A DNA stretch of 14,353 nucleotides from the NCBI GenBank assembly GCA_902464375.1, contig CABQIM010000044.1:1-14353 (forward strand), in the 5' to 3' direction. The position numbers were made by a program, and so were the translations under genes. The notes below the pieces were generated by a model. The model was not told where the DNA came from and searched no databases. It was given only the letters and a program-made list of their open reading frames with translations. The DNA comes from an uncultured bacterium (GTDB taxonomy: Bacteria > Cyanobacteriota > Vampirovibrionia > Gastranaerophilales > Gastranaerophilaceae). Shown here piece by piece: positions 5,881 through 13,146 of this stretch (its first letter is position 1; every line of letters starts with the position of its first letter).

Positions 5881-7869
5881 CTAGTTCATAGGGAATGCTC
5901 TTACTACTGTTACAGAACCATCAACGTTCTTTCTAACTCCTGTATCGTTTTGATCATCATCTAAGTCTGCTGCATATGCTACCGGAGTGTAAACTTGACT
6001 CATATCAATTGATCGGTTTTCGAAACTTCTTAGAACCTTTGCGTTATCGTTATCATCAGGATTGATAGTTGGTTCATCAGGAGTTGGTTCCGGTTTTGGT
6101 GCGTCAGGACCTACTAAGTATGTTGACTTACCACTTACTTGAGTACCATCGTTATAACCATTTTTAGCGTTTGTTAATTCGTATGTAATTACGTCTGTCT
6201 TATTGATTGTAACTTCTTTTTCATCTCTAATGTTTGTATATTTAAGAGTGTAATCTCTGCCAGGGAAGTCTACTTTCAATTTGTTAGTTTCTTTACCAAC
6301 TGTGATAGTATCAGCGTGAACACCGTCACCAGTGATTTCAATATATTTATCAGGAGCTGTTATGTTAATTTGTTTAGCGTTTGCACCTGTAACTTTAACG
6401 TCACCTTTTGATAAGATATTTGCTGTTGATGGAGTATCAATTCTTGTAATGTTACCACCTGCAATGTTGATATTACCTGCATTTTTAACTGTGTTAGGAA
6501 TGTATTTGTAATTTTCCATAATTGCGATAACAACTTCATCTACTGTGTTGTTTTCAGTAGCACCAAGACCACCGATATAACCATTTGATGAGAATTCATA
6601 TTCGTTAGCTGTTAAAGTTGCTTTGCCGTCAGTTAATACGTTTAAATTATCGGATTTTAAAGAAATTCTGTTTGCTGATGTGTCAACTGTTGTCATAACG
6701 TGACCGTCAACTGAATGAGCAACTAAGTCACCGCCTACTGTTAAACTACCATCAAGAATTTTCTTTTCTTCAAAGTTATAGTTACCAATGTGGATGTTAT
6801 CTTTTGCTTCAATTGTAGCGTTGCCACCGATTTTGTTATTACCAACTACGTGAACGAAGTGTTTGTAACCTTGTGGATTTTCTGATTTAGCGATTGTTTT
6901 AAGGTTCATATCTTTACCAACTTGAACGTTACCAACTTCAAGGAAGCCACCACCGTTTGTCATGTTCAAATTGCCATCAACCTTAGTGTTTCTTGCATAC
7001 ATCAAAACTCCGTTTCCTTCAACATCAACATCACCGGTTACGTGAAGAGCTTTGCCATTGTCAACATAGTTTAAAGAAACGCTGTCGTCTGATTTAATAT
7101 TTAAGTTGCCTTTGATATCACCACCGCCAACTGTTTTTACGATACCCTTGTCAGCGATTACGTAAACATTACCGTCAATATTTACTGTTTCAAGTTTAAC
7201 ACCTTTTGAAGTATCAAGGTTGCCGGCAGAAAGATAATCTTGACCGTTAGCTGTAACAAGCTTCATTCCGTTAGCAGTTTTGATGGTGCCTCTAGTAATA
7301 CCAATTGCAGGAGCTAAGATATTGAACTCACCGCCAACGTTAATGTTAGAATCTTGAATTTTTACAACACCAACTGCATCATTTGTTGCTACGTTTGAAA
7401 CTTTCATAACACCATCAACGAAAGTTGCAGTCATTGGTTGAGTTGTAATCATAGCGTCACCGGCAGTAGTGAATTGAGCACCATCAAATAAAACACCGTT
7501 TGGGTTTGAAATAATCAATTGGCTGATGCCTTGATTAGCATTAATTTGACCGTAAATGTTTGACATTCCTTGATTTACAGTGTTTAAAACTGTCAATCCG
7601 GTCGCTCCGTTAGTTGCGTTGAAATTTAATGATTCACCTTTGTTTACGTTCAATGAATCCCAATTAACGTGAGAATTACCATTGAAGTTTAAATCTACAT
7701 TGCCTGTGCCTGCACCGTTTACACCAACGAATCCGCCAGTGGTATTATTAATAACTGCTCCGCCGTTTCCTGCACCTAAACCGGTATCGATTGCCGCATA
7801 TGAAACTTGCATTGAAGCAAATACTGTTCCTAAAACAAGAGCTGAAATTTTTCTTTTGATATCCTTCAT
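5881..7869 (-). CDS. Filamentous-haemagglutinin-like (TPS-domain) secreted exoprotein
   Basis: This 662-aa protein begins with a Sec signal peptide (cut near SYA, residue 25). A TPS/haemagglutination activity domain follows (about 27-150), with the family hallmarks TVLNTVNQGMSNIYGQI (93-109) and LIISNPNGVLFDGA (118-131, containing NPNG). In two-partner secretion this domain is recognised by an outer-membrane TpsB pore and nucleates a right-handed beta-helix. Residues 150-580 show the expected irregular repeats of Gly-Asp/Asn followed by alternating hydrophobics (GDVDVEGNGV, GNINIAGGNI, GDVKVTG). There is no cysteine, as usual for such passengers. A Pro/Glu/Asp-rich linker (about 587-606) leads to a charged C-terminal tail ending VVRAFPMN. 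The ribosome-binding site GAGGAG (7876-7881) lies 6 bases before the ATG. No TpsB gene is in the window. At 662 aa it is short for an adhesin. Secretion is well supported; an adhesion role is inference. Confidence 0.85.
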   Translation of the reverse strand: MKDIKRKISALVLGTVFASMQVSYAAIDTGLGAGNGGAVINNTTGGFVGVNGAGTGNVDLNFNGNSHVNWDSLNVNKGESLNFNATNGATGLTVLNTVNQGMSNIYGQINANQGISQLIISNPNGVLFDGAQFTTAGDAMITTQPMTATFVDGVMKVSNVATNDAVGVVKIQDSNINVGGEFNILAPAIGITRGTIKTANGMKLVTANGQDYLSAGNLDTSKGVKLETVNIDGNVYVIADKGIVKTVGGGDIKGNLNIKSDDSVSLNYVDNGKALHVTGDVDVEGNGVLMYARNTKVDGNLNMTNGGGFLEVGNVQVGKDMNLKTIAKSENPQGYKHFVHVVGNNKIGGNATIEAKDNIHIGNYNFEEKKILDGSLTVGGDLVAHSVDGHVMTTVDTSANRISLKSDNLNVLTDGKATLTANEYEFSSNGYIGGLGATENNTVDEVVIAIMENYKYIPNTVKNAGNINIAGGNITRIDTPSTANILSKGDVKVTGANAKQINITAPDKYIEITGDGVHADTITVGKETNKLKVDFPGRDYTLKYTNIRDEKEVTINKTDVITYELTNAKNGYNDGTQVSGKSTYLVGPDAPKPEPTPDEPTINPDDNDNAKVLRSFENRSIDMSQVYTPVAYAADLDDDQNDTGVRKNVDGSVTVVRAFPMN

Positions 7870-7906
7870 ATAAAACTCCTCTTTTAATATATCCTTATCT
7901 ATATAA

Positions 7907-7915
7907 AGTATATCA
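7907..7915 (-). promoter_or_regulatory. Probable extended -10 promoter of the exoprotein gene
   Basis: On the minus strand TGATATACT gives TG-n-TATACT (hexamer 7907-7912), with no good -35. The predicted leader is about 31 bases and carries the strong GAGGAG ribosome-binding site. A 12-base palindrome lies just upstream at 7939-7950. Confidence 0.5.
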
Positions 7916-7938
7916 TTTTTAAAAAATTGCTTGATTTG

Positions 7939-7950
7939 TTACAATTGTAA
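7939..7950. repeat. 12-base perfect palindrome, possible operator
   Basis: TTACAATTGTAA is a perfect palindrome between the helicase stop and the exoprotein promoter, about 27 bases upstream of its -10. Its half-site TTACA/TGTAA also occurs as the dyad at the Hsp20-like promoter, but with a different spacer. It could be a regulator site or chance in AT-rich DNA. Confidence 0.3.
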
Positions 7951-7994
7951 AGATGAATTTTTTATGAAAAATTGAAGGTTGGAAATGTTAAATT

Positions 7995-10058
7995 TTAATT
8001 TTTCACAGCGCATAAAATTGGACGTCCAAAGCTGATTTTCTTTACAGCAAGCGCCTTTTGTTCAACCAATTCATCAATAATTTCTCCAATTGCTTTTTGG
8101 CGCCAACCTTTTAGAGCGCCCAGAAATTCTGAAGAAGTAACATTCTCATTATAACCATTATCTTTTATCTGTCGGCTGCCTGCTAAAATCTTGCAAAAAC
8201 CGCTTTTTCCATATAGTCCACTGAATTCTTTAACGCAGTCCAGAATTATTTTTTTTGCTTCTTCTGCGCTTTTGCGTTCAATTTCATCTTCTTCGTCAAA
8301 ATTTGCAAATGCACTAAAATCAGGTTTTACATCTTCAACTTCTTTTATATTTTCGTAAAAATCTGCAACTCTTGAATCTACAAGAACTTTTTGTGGCTCG
8401 AAATTCTTAAGGTACAAACCTTCCAATGTTTTAACTCTGCTCATCGCAACATAAGCTTGACCGCGTTCAAATATTCTGGCGCAGTCCACGACCAGTTTAT
8501 CCAATGTCATGCCTTGTGATTTATGGATAGTAATACCATACGCAAGCTTTAGCGGAAATTGTTTTCTTTCTGCAACAACTCTTTCATTATAATAATATTC
8601 AAAAGTATGTTTGGGAATTGATGCGACAACTCCATTATCAAATTTTATACTGATTGTATCGTCAAAAAACGCTTGAATGTTGCCACAAGCACCATTTATT
8701 AAGCCGCGGTTAAAATCCATATTTACAAGCAGCATAACCTTTGCTCCGAGTTTTAGAGCAATTTCTTTTTCTGCACGGCAATTTTTTGAAAAAATTTCCA
8801 GTATGTAGTTTTCGCTTTCAGTAAAACCTTCAGATACAAGTCTTGTACCTCTATAAACGCCGTCTTCTGCTTCAAAAATTCTTACCGGCTCATCAATCAT
8901 ATTGAACTTTGCAAGGTTATAACGGTTTGCTTCTTCATTTGTAGAAAAAATATGCAAAATATCGGTTTGATATGTGTCACCTTCTACACATCTGGTTTTT
9001 AAAAGTTCTACGTCTTCTACTTCCAAACAGTTTTCACGCATATGCGCAAGCGCTGTTATAAAATTCTGTTCATTTTGTCTGTAGTTCTTTTTAAGTACCA
9101 CATTTTGCAAATTCAAATCTTTCCACACATGTGAATCAAAACAATATCGGCTTTCTTGCTGTTCTTTTTCAACTGGAGGAAGCTGGAAAAAATCACCGAT
9201 AAATAATACTTGAATGCCACCAAATGGGTCATTACATTCTCTTACAGCACGTAAAACCTCGTTAATATATTCAAAAGCTTCAATATTAAGCATAGAAATT
9301 TCATCAACTGCAAGTATTTTGCAATTCATAATCTGCCTATATTGTGTTGGACGCTTTTTAATTTTTTCAACAGTATTAAATACTGTATTTCTGCATAAAC
9401 CGACTCCTGCCCAAGAGTGAAGCGTCTGTCCTTTTACATTTACAGCTGCAATACCTGTTGTACTTGTTATTGTAAGTTTCTTTTTGAATTTTTCTTTAAG
9501 TTTATTTAAAATATAACTTTTTCCGGTACCTGCAAAACCTGTCAAGAAAACGTTTTCACCATTTTTAAGAAGAGTAAGTATCTTCAAAAATGTTTCATCC
9601 TCCTCTTCTTTTACTCCCTTTTGCTTTACCCCTTCTTGCTTTACCCCTTCTTGTTTTGGTTTAAGTTCTTTGGATTTTTTAGGTACAATTTCAAATTCGT
9701 CAGCAGATTCCAGCTCTTTTTCAAAATCTATTTGGTCAAAATTTGCAATTTTATATAGACACAATTCTTGTTTTGCATTTATTCTTGTAAATTCAATAAT
9801 GCGCTCATTCGGTTTCAATTCATGCCGGAGCTTAGTTTCAGAAATCCATTCATTAGAAGAAAATCCACGAATTTGTTTTAAGCATTCCAATATAACCTGA
9901 GTTATTGCCTGAAATTTACGTCCATCTTGATTAATGTGGAGCTCCGGAATTTGTTCCAGTAAAGATTCTGCAATATTTTGCAATTCCGAATAATCTATAT
10001 TTTCAGAACAAAGAATGTTTAAAACTTCTTGCGGATTAGTGAAATCTGGATTTGGCAT
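7995..10058 (-). CDS. Pif1-type SF1B DNA helicase with RQC-like C-terminal domain
   Basis: A 687-aa ATP-dependent 5'-3' DNA helicase of the Pif1/RecD-like branch. Numbering is from the ATG at 10058. Residues 1-110 form an unrecognised N-terminal domain; 125-155 are a charged linker with a KQEGV repeat. The motor shows Walker A GFAGTGKS (174-181), Walker B VDEIS (251-255), GDFFQLPP (288-295), NYRQ (325-328), a Pif1-type GLINGACG (452-459), HKSQG (512-516) and VAMSR (537-541). Residues about 601-687 resemble the RecQ C-terminal winged helix: a cysteine-containing helix, YGKSGFCKILAGS, a long helix and FGRPIL. Pif1 enzymes unwind G-quadruplexes and forked DNA. The frame can be extended to a TTG at 10076, but that codon lies upstream of a good -10 hexamer, so I chose the ATG, which has no ribosome-binding site and would be leaderless. 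It is probably a single-gene transcript. Confidence 0.9.
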   Translation of the reverse strand: MPNPDFTNPQEVLNILCSENIDYSELQNIAESLLEQIPELHINQDGRKFQAITQVILECLKQIRGFSSNEWISETKLRHELKPNERIIEFTRINAKQELCLYKIANFDQIDFEKELESADEFEIVPKKSKELKPKQEGVKQEGVKQKGVKEEEDETFLKILTLLKNGENVFLTGFAGTGKSYILNKLKEKFKKKLTITSTTGIAAVNVKGQTLHSWAGVGLCRNTVFNTVEKIKKRPTQYRQIMNCKILAVDEISMLNIEAFEYINEVLRAVRECNDPFGGIQVLFIGDFFQLPPVEKEQQESRYCFDSHVWKDLNLQNVVLKKNYRQNEQNFITALAHMRENCLEVEDVELLKTRCVEGDTYQTDILHIFSTNEEANRYNLAKFNMIDEPVRIFEAEDGVYRGTRLVSEGFTESENYILEIFSKNCRAEKEIALKLGAKVMLLVNMDFNRGLINGACGNIQAFFDDTISIKFDNGVVASIPKHTFEYYYNERVVAERKQFPLKLAYGITIHKSQGMTLDKLVVDCARIFERGQAYVAMSRVKTLEGLYLKNFEPQKVLVDSRVADFYENIKEVEDVKPDFSAFANFDEEDEIERKSAEEAKKIILDCVKEFSGLYGKSGFCKILAGSRQIKDNGYNENVTSSEFLGALKGWRQKAIGEIIDELVEQKALAVKKISFGRPILCAVKN
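9606..9650 (-). repeat. In-frame 15-bp tandem repeat in the helicase linker
   Basis: Two identical 15-base units (9621-9635 and 9636-9650) and a degenerate third (9606-9620) encode the linker repeat EGVKQ/EGVKQ/KGVK. The unit length is a multiple of three, so copy-number change would keep the reading frame. Confidence 0.8.
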
Positions 10059-10064
10059 ATAAAA

Positions 10065-10073
10065 ATTGTAGCA
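10065..10073 (-). promoter_or_regulatory. Extended -10 promoter of the helicase, predicted leaderless start
   Basis: On the minus strand TGCTACAAT provides TG-n-TACAAT (hexamer 10065-10070). It ends exactly 6 bases before the ATG at 10058, so transcription should start at the ATG. The -35 position holds only GAAAAT. The GTGC just before the hexamer is shared with the lptC promoter. Confidence 0.6.
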
Positions 10074-10121
10074 CAAAGAAAATAAACATTTTCCCCACGC
10101 TTCTAATCCTCTAAACTTGTT

Positions 10122-10988
10122 CTAAGCTTCCGGTTCCGCATGGATTGTTACGCACACCTGACCCAATTCTTTTTTTATAGAATTTTCAACTTGGTCACAA
10201 ATATTATGGCAGCAAGAAAGCTTCATATCTGGGTTAAAAAGTAAAGTTAACTCTATTTCTTTGCACTGCCCCGATTTTCTTCCTTTTATTCCTTTACAAC
10301 CTTTTATTACAGAATTTGCTTTAATAATTTCTTCAATCTTTTGAATATCTTCTGTCGGGATTGAACCATCAAGCAAGTTATTCAATGTTTCTTTTGAAAT
10401 AGAAAAACCGGCTTTTAATATAATTAAAGCAACAACTAGCGCAATAATCGGATCTAAGATAGCTAAACCTGTTACTTTTATTAATAATAAACCAATAAAA
10501 ACTCCAAGAGAGGAATAAATATCTGTACTTAAATGTTTTGCATCTGCATATAAAGAAACAGAATCAGATTTTTTAGCGACATAAAAAAGGTATCGACTTA
10601 CCAAAAAATTGGCAAGCACAGCAAAACCCATTGCAAGAATGCCGATTGATGTTTCTGTATGTTGGTAATATCCGTTTATTAGCTTCTCAATAGCTTCATA
10701 AATGATGTATAAGCCTGCAAATACAATCAATCCGCCTTCTATAAAACCGGACATATCTTCATATTTACCATGTCCAAACGGATGTCCTTTATCGGCTGGT
10801 TCAGCAGAACGAGTTACAGCAAAAAATGTTAAAACAGAAGCCAAAAAATCTGAAAGGGAATGAATTGCTTCAGATATAATACTTATGCTTCCTGATAAAA
10901 TACCTGCAACTACTTTAAAAGAAATAACCAGAGCGTTTGATGTGATTGATAAAAACGCTGCAAACTTTTTTTCTGCAATTATATTCAT
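10122..10988 (-). CDS. Cation diffusion facilitator (CDF), probable zinc exporter
   Basis: A 288-aa inner-membrane metal/proton antiporter of the CDF family. Numbering is from the ATG at 10988. It has six probable helices and a C-terminal cytoplasmic domain (about 200-288). The transport site is the His-Asp/His-Asp type: helix 2 EAIHSLSDF gives His43 and Asp47, and helix 5 ADAKHLSTD gives His152 and Asp156. That pattern is usual for zinc-selective members. The GHPFGHGKYED loop (about 68-78) and final VTIHAEP are family hallmarks. The C-terminal domain has an unusual Cys cluster (LSCCHNICD) near a conserved His that could bind metal. The frame extends to a GTG at 11012 overlapping kdsD, but the ATG at 10988 has the well-placed site AAGAGGG (10997-11003), 8 bases away and starting inside the kdsD stop codon. 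It is thus coupled to kdsD. Zinc is inference; the family is firm. Confidence 0.9.
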   Translation of the reverse strand: MNIIAEKKFAAFLSITSNALVISFKVVAGILSGSISIISEAIHSLSDFLASVLTFFAVTRSAEPADKGHPFGHGKYEDMSGFIEGGLIVFAGLYIIYEAIEKLINGYYQHTETSIGILAMGFAVLANFLVSRYLFYVAKKSDSVSLYADAKHLSTDIYSSLGVFIGLLLIKVTGLAILDPIIALVVALIILKAGFSISKETLNNLLDGSIPTEDIQKIEEIIKANSVIKGCKGIKGRKSGQCKEIELTLLFNPDMKLSCCHNICDQVENSIKKELGQVCVTIHAEPEA

Positions 10989-11001
10989 AGCTTCCGCCCT
11001 C

Positions 11002-11985
11002 TTATGCAACACCGTTGTTCAACAAATCGTGAATATGAATTACACCAACAGGTTTTTTGTTTTCTACTACAAATAAGTTGGTAATCTTTTTGTCGTGCAT
11101 TATTTTCAAAGCTTCTGCACTCATTGCATTTGGAGCAATTGTTTTTGGATTCTTTGTCATTAAATCAACAGCTTTTTCTTCCAATATTTTTGAAGATAAG
11201 CATCTTCTTAAATCACCATCAGTTAAAATTCCTGTTAAATCTCCGGTTTGATTGATAAAGCCTACACATCCAAGGCGTTTTGAAGTCATTTCTAATAATA
11301 CAGCTTGCATGTTTGAATTTTCATCAAGTATTGGCATATCTTGACCTGTGTGCATCAAATCAGAAACACGTTTCAAGATAGAACCTAACTTTCCTCCTGG
11401 GTGTCTGTCGTTGAAGTCTTCTTTTGAGAAGCCTTTTCTTTCTATCATACCGATTGTTAAAATATCGCCTAAAACAAGCGTTGCTGTAGTAGAACTTGTT
11501 GGAGCAAGACCAAGCGGACAAGCTTCACCATTGTTTGGTAAAAGCAATACGACATCGCCGGCTTTACCCAAAGAGCTTTCTGCATTCTTAGTTATTGCAA
11601 CGAGTTTTATACCAAATCTTTTGCAGTAATTTAGTATGTCGATTAGTTCTCGAGATTCTCCACTATTAGATATTGCAATGACAACATCGTCTTCTGTAAT
11701 CATTCCCAAATCGCCGTGACTGGCTTCTGCCGGATGTACGAAGAATGAAGGAGTTCCGGTTGATGCTAAAGATGCTGCAATTTTTTTGCCAATGTGTCCA
11801 GATTTACCCATTCCGGTGATAATAATTCTGCCCTTAGAATTTTGCATAAAATCCAGAGCTTGTGTTAGACTAGAGGAGTCTAAAGAATGTTTCAACTCTT
11901 CTATTGCTTTTATTTCAGAATCAATTGTTCTGATAGCAGATAATTTATCTAATTCTTTTTGTGATTGTTGAACCGCTGCAGTCAT
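11002..11985 (-). CDS. kdsD: D-arabinose-5-phosphate isomerase (KdsD/KpsF/GutQ family)
   Basis: This 327-aa cytoplasmic enzyme has the length and layout of E. coli KdsD (about 328 aa): a sugar-isomerase (SIS) domain (about 45-180) and two CBS domains (about 210-262 and 274-327). It interconverts D-ribulose-5-phosphate and D-arabinose-5-phosphate, the first step to Kdo in the LPS core. Visible motifs are the phosphate-binding GMGKSGHIGKK (58-68), HPAEASHGDLGMI (84-96), SNSGES (106-111) and the RHPGGKLG segment (194-201) with the family's conserved His195. The start is supported by AAGGAG (11994-11999), 8 bases upstream. It is the first gene of an operon with the CDF transporter, whose ribosome-binding site overlaps its stop. 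Together with lptC and lptA it indicates Kdo-containing LPS. I cannot separate KdsD from KpsF/GutQ paralogues by sequence alone; the housekeeping role is favoured as there are no capsule or glucitol genes nearby. Confidence 0.93.
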   Translation of the reverse strand: MTAAVQQSQKELDKLSAIRTIDSEIKAIEELKHSLDSSSLTQALDFMQNSKGRIIITGMGKSGHIGKKIAASLASTGTPSFFVHPAEASHGDLGMITEDDVVIAISNSGESRELIDILNYCKRFGIKLVAITKNAESSLGKAGDVVLLLPNNGEACPLGLAPTSSTTATLVLGDILTIGMIERKGFSKEDFNDRHPGGKLGSILKRVSDLMHTGQDMPILDENSNMQAVLLEMTSKRLGCVGFINQTGDLTGILTDGDLRRCLSSKILEEKAVDLMTKNPKTIAPNAMSAEALKIMHDKKITNLFVVENKKPVGVIHIHDLLNNGVA

Positions 11986-12012
11986 TTTTCAAACTCCTTA
12001 TTCTATGTGATT

Positions 12013-12018
12013 ATTATA
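12013..12018 (-). promoter_or_regulatory. Probable -10 of the kdsD-CDF operon promoter
   Basis: A perfect TATAAT hexamer on the minus strand would start transcription near 12006, giving a leader of about 20 bases with the AAGGAG site. The -35 is poor (a TTTAAT lies 19 bases upstream). It is divergent from the promoter of the iron-sulfur gene within the same 102-base spacer. Confidence 0.5.
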
Positions 12019-12052
12019 CTATAAATATAAAAAGAATATTAAACTCTGTTTC

Positions 12053-12081
12053 TTTGTTTTTTGGTGATTTTGCTTTAAAAT
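12053..12081 (+). promoter_or_regulatory. Promoter of the iron-sulfur gene, predicted leaderless start
   Basis: A -10 hexamer TAAAAT (12076-12081) ends 6 bases before the ATG at 12088. A weak -35 TTTGTT (12053-12058) is at 17-base spacing. There is no Shine-Dalgarno sequence between them (CATAGT), so the mRNA is predicted to begin at the start codon. Confidence 0.55.
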
Positions 12082-12087
12082 CATAGT

Positions 12088-13131
12088 ATGAAGGATTTAG
12101 CGGAATACAAAAACGAAATACATTCTTGTTCCAAATGTGGGCTATGCCAATCGGTTTGTCCAATATATGAAGTTACAAAAAATGATTGCTCCGTATCGCG
12201 CGGTATGTTTATCATGTTAAAAGGGCTGCTAAAAGGCGAATTGAAGATGTCAAAGAAATTAAACAAGTATCTCGATTTATGCTTAAAATGCGGTGCATGC
12301 ACAAAGTTTTGTCCAAGCGGAATAGATATTGTAGATATTATAGCTTCTGCTAAAGCCGAATATTTTCAATCACACCCGATGGAAAAATTTATATCTTTTA
12401 TCCAATCAAAATTAATCTTTGGATTAGGCGTAAATACATTGGGTTTATTCTCAAAAAATATAATAAGCCAAAAGTTTGATAAGAAAGTTATCTATTTTGG
12501 TGGATGCGGTGGTAATTTAAAAGGTAACAAGTCAGTTGTTGCAATACTTAATGCTTGCGGTATAGAAGTTGTTACTCCACAGTTTGGCTGCTGCGGAATT
12601 CCTTTTTATGTGCGCGGTGATAAAAATTCTTTTGAAAAAGCTAAGCAAAAATTTATCAATCTTTTAGATAAATGTGAAACGCGAGAAATTGTAACGACTT
12701 GTGCAAGCTGCGAAAAAACACTTAAAAACTATAATATTGATGGGCTGATAGTGAAAAATATTTTTGAATATATAAAAGAACATAACCTCAATTTGAAATT
12801 AAAGAAGAAAATCCGAGCAACATTCCACAAACCTTGTAATATAGATAATTACAGTGATATTGAGTGGATTTTGAATAATACTGAAAATTTAGAGTATATT
12901 CCTATGAAAAACTTTGATAAATGTTGTGGATTAAACGGAATTTTTAAATTATCAGACTATAAAATTTTATCAAAAATTCCAAAAGAGAAGCACGAAAATA
13001 TAAGACAAACAAAAGCTAAAACAGTCCTTACATCTTGTCTTGGATGTGAAGCTGCGCTATTATTATACTCTTTTGGCAAATACAAAGTTTGTGATTTAAC
13101 AGAATTTTTAGCAAAAAATATTACTCAATAG
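12088..13131 (+). CDS. GlcF/LutA-type iron-sulfur oxidoreductase subunit, two CCG domains
   Basis: This 347-aa cytoplasmic protein has two N-terminal [4Fe-4S] ferredoxin motifs: CSKCGLCQSVCP (Cys14, 17, 20, 24) and CLKCGACTKFCPSG (Cys65, 68, 71, 75). Two cysteine-rich CCG domains follow, the first with Cys140, the FGCCGIPF pair 168-169 and CASC (205-208), the second with HKPC (Cys250), KCCGLNG (279-280) and CLGC (317-320). This is the layout of the iron-sulfur subunit of glycolate oxidase (GlcF), lactate-use protein LutA, the anaerobic glycerol-3-phosphate dehydrogenase subunit C and heterodisulfide reductase-like proteins, which pass electrons between a flavin dehydrogenase and quinone or another acceptor. 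At 347 aa it is shorter than E. coli GlcF (about 407). No flavin subunit lies next to it, so the substrate cannot be named. All eight cluster cysteines are present, so it looks functional. It has no ribosome-binding site (see the promoter entry). Confidence 0.88.
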   Translation: MKDLAEYKNEIHSCSKCGLCQSVCPIYEVTKNDCSVSRGMFIMLKGLLKGELKMSKKLNKYLDLCLKCGACTKFCPSGIDIVDIIASAKAEYFQSHPMEKFISFIQSKLIFGLGVNTLGLFSKNIISQKFDKKVIYFGGCGGNLKGNKSVVAILNACGIEVVTPQFGCCGIPFYVRGDKNSFEKAKQKFINLLDKCETREIVTTCASCEKTLKNYNIDGLIVKNIFEYIKEHNLNLKLKKKIRATFHKPCNIDNYSDIEWILNNTENLEYIPMKNFDKCCGLNGIFKLSDYKILSKIPKEKHENIRQTKAKTVLTSCLGCEAALLLYSFGKYKVCDLTEFLAKNITQ

Positions 13132-13144
13132 ACCATATGGTCTA
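13129..13144. repeat. 16-base perfect palindrome overlapping the iron-sulfur gene stop
   Basis: TAGACCATATGGTCTA is self-complementary over 16 bases and begins with the TAG stop codon. As RNA it gives a 6-bp stem with an ATAT loop but no following T-run. It may be a protein-binding site or part of a composite terminator with the next hairpin. Confidence 0.6.
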
Positions 13145-13146
13145 TA

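Noticed and set aside
10078..10093. GAAAAT-AAAC-ATTTTC hairpin between the CDF and helicase genes as a terminator.
   Set aside because: Only 6 bp with one G-C pair; it lies past the CDF stop but coincides with the helicase -35 region, and the following T-run is weak.
10989..11012. GTG at 11012 as the start of the CDF gene.
   Set aside because: The ATG at 10988 has a well-placed AAGAGGG site, and the extra residues (MLHKRAEA) are not typical of the family.
12081..12302. Leftward open frame of 73 codons opposite the iron-sulfur gene.
   Set aside because: It is the antisense of the cysteine-motif region, has no ribosome-binding site, and the forward gene is unmistakable.
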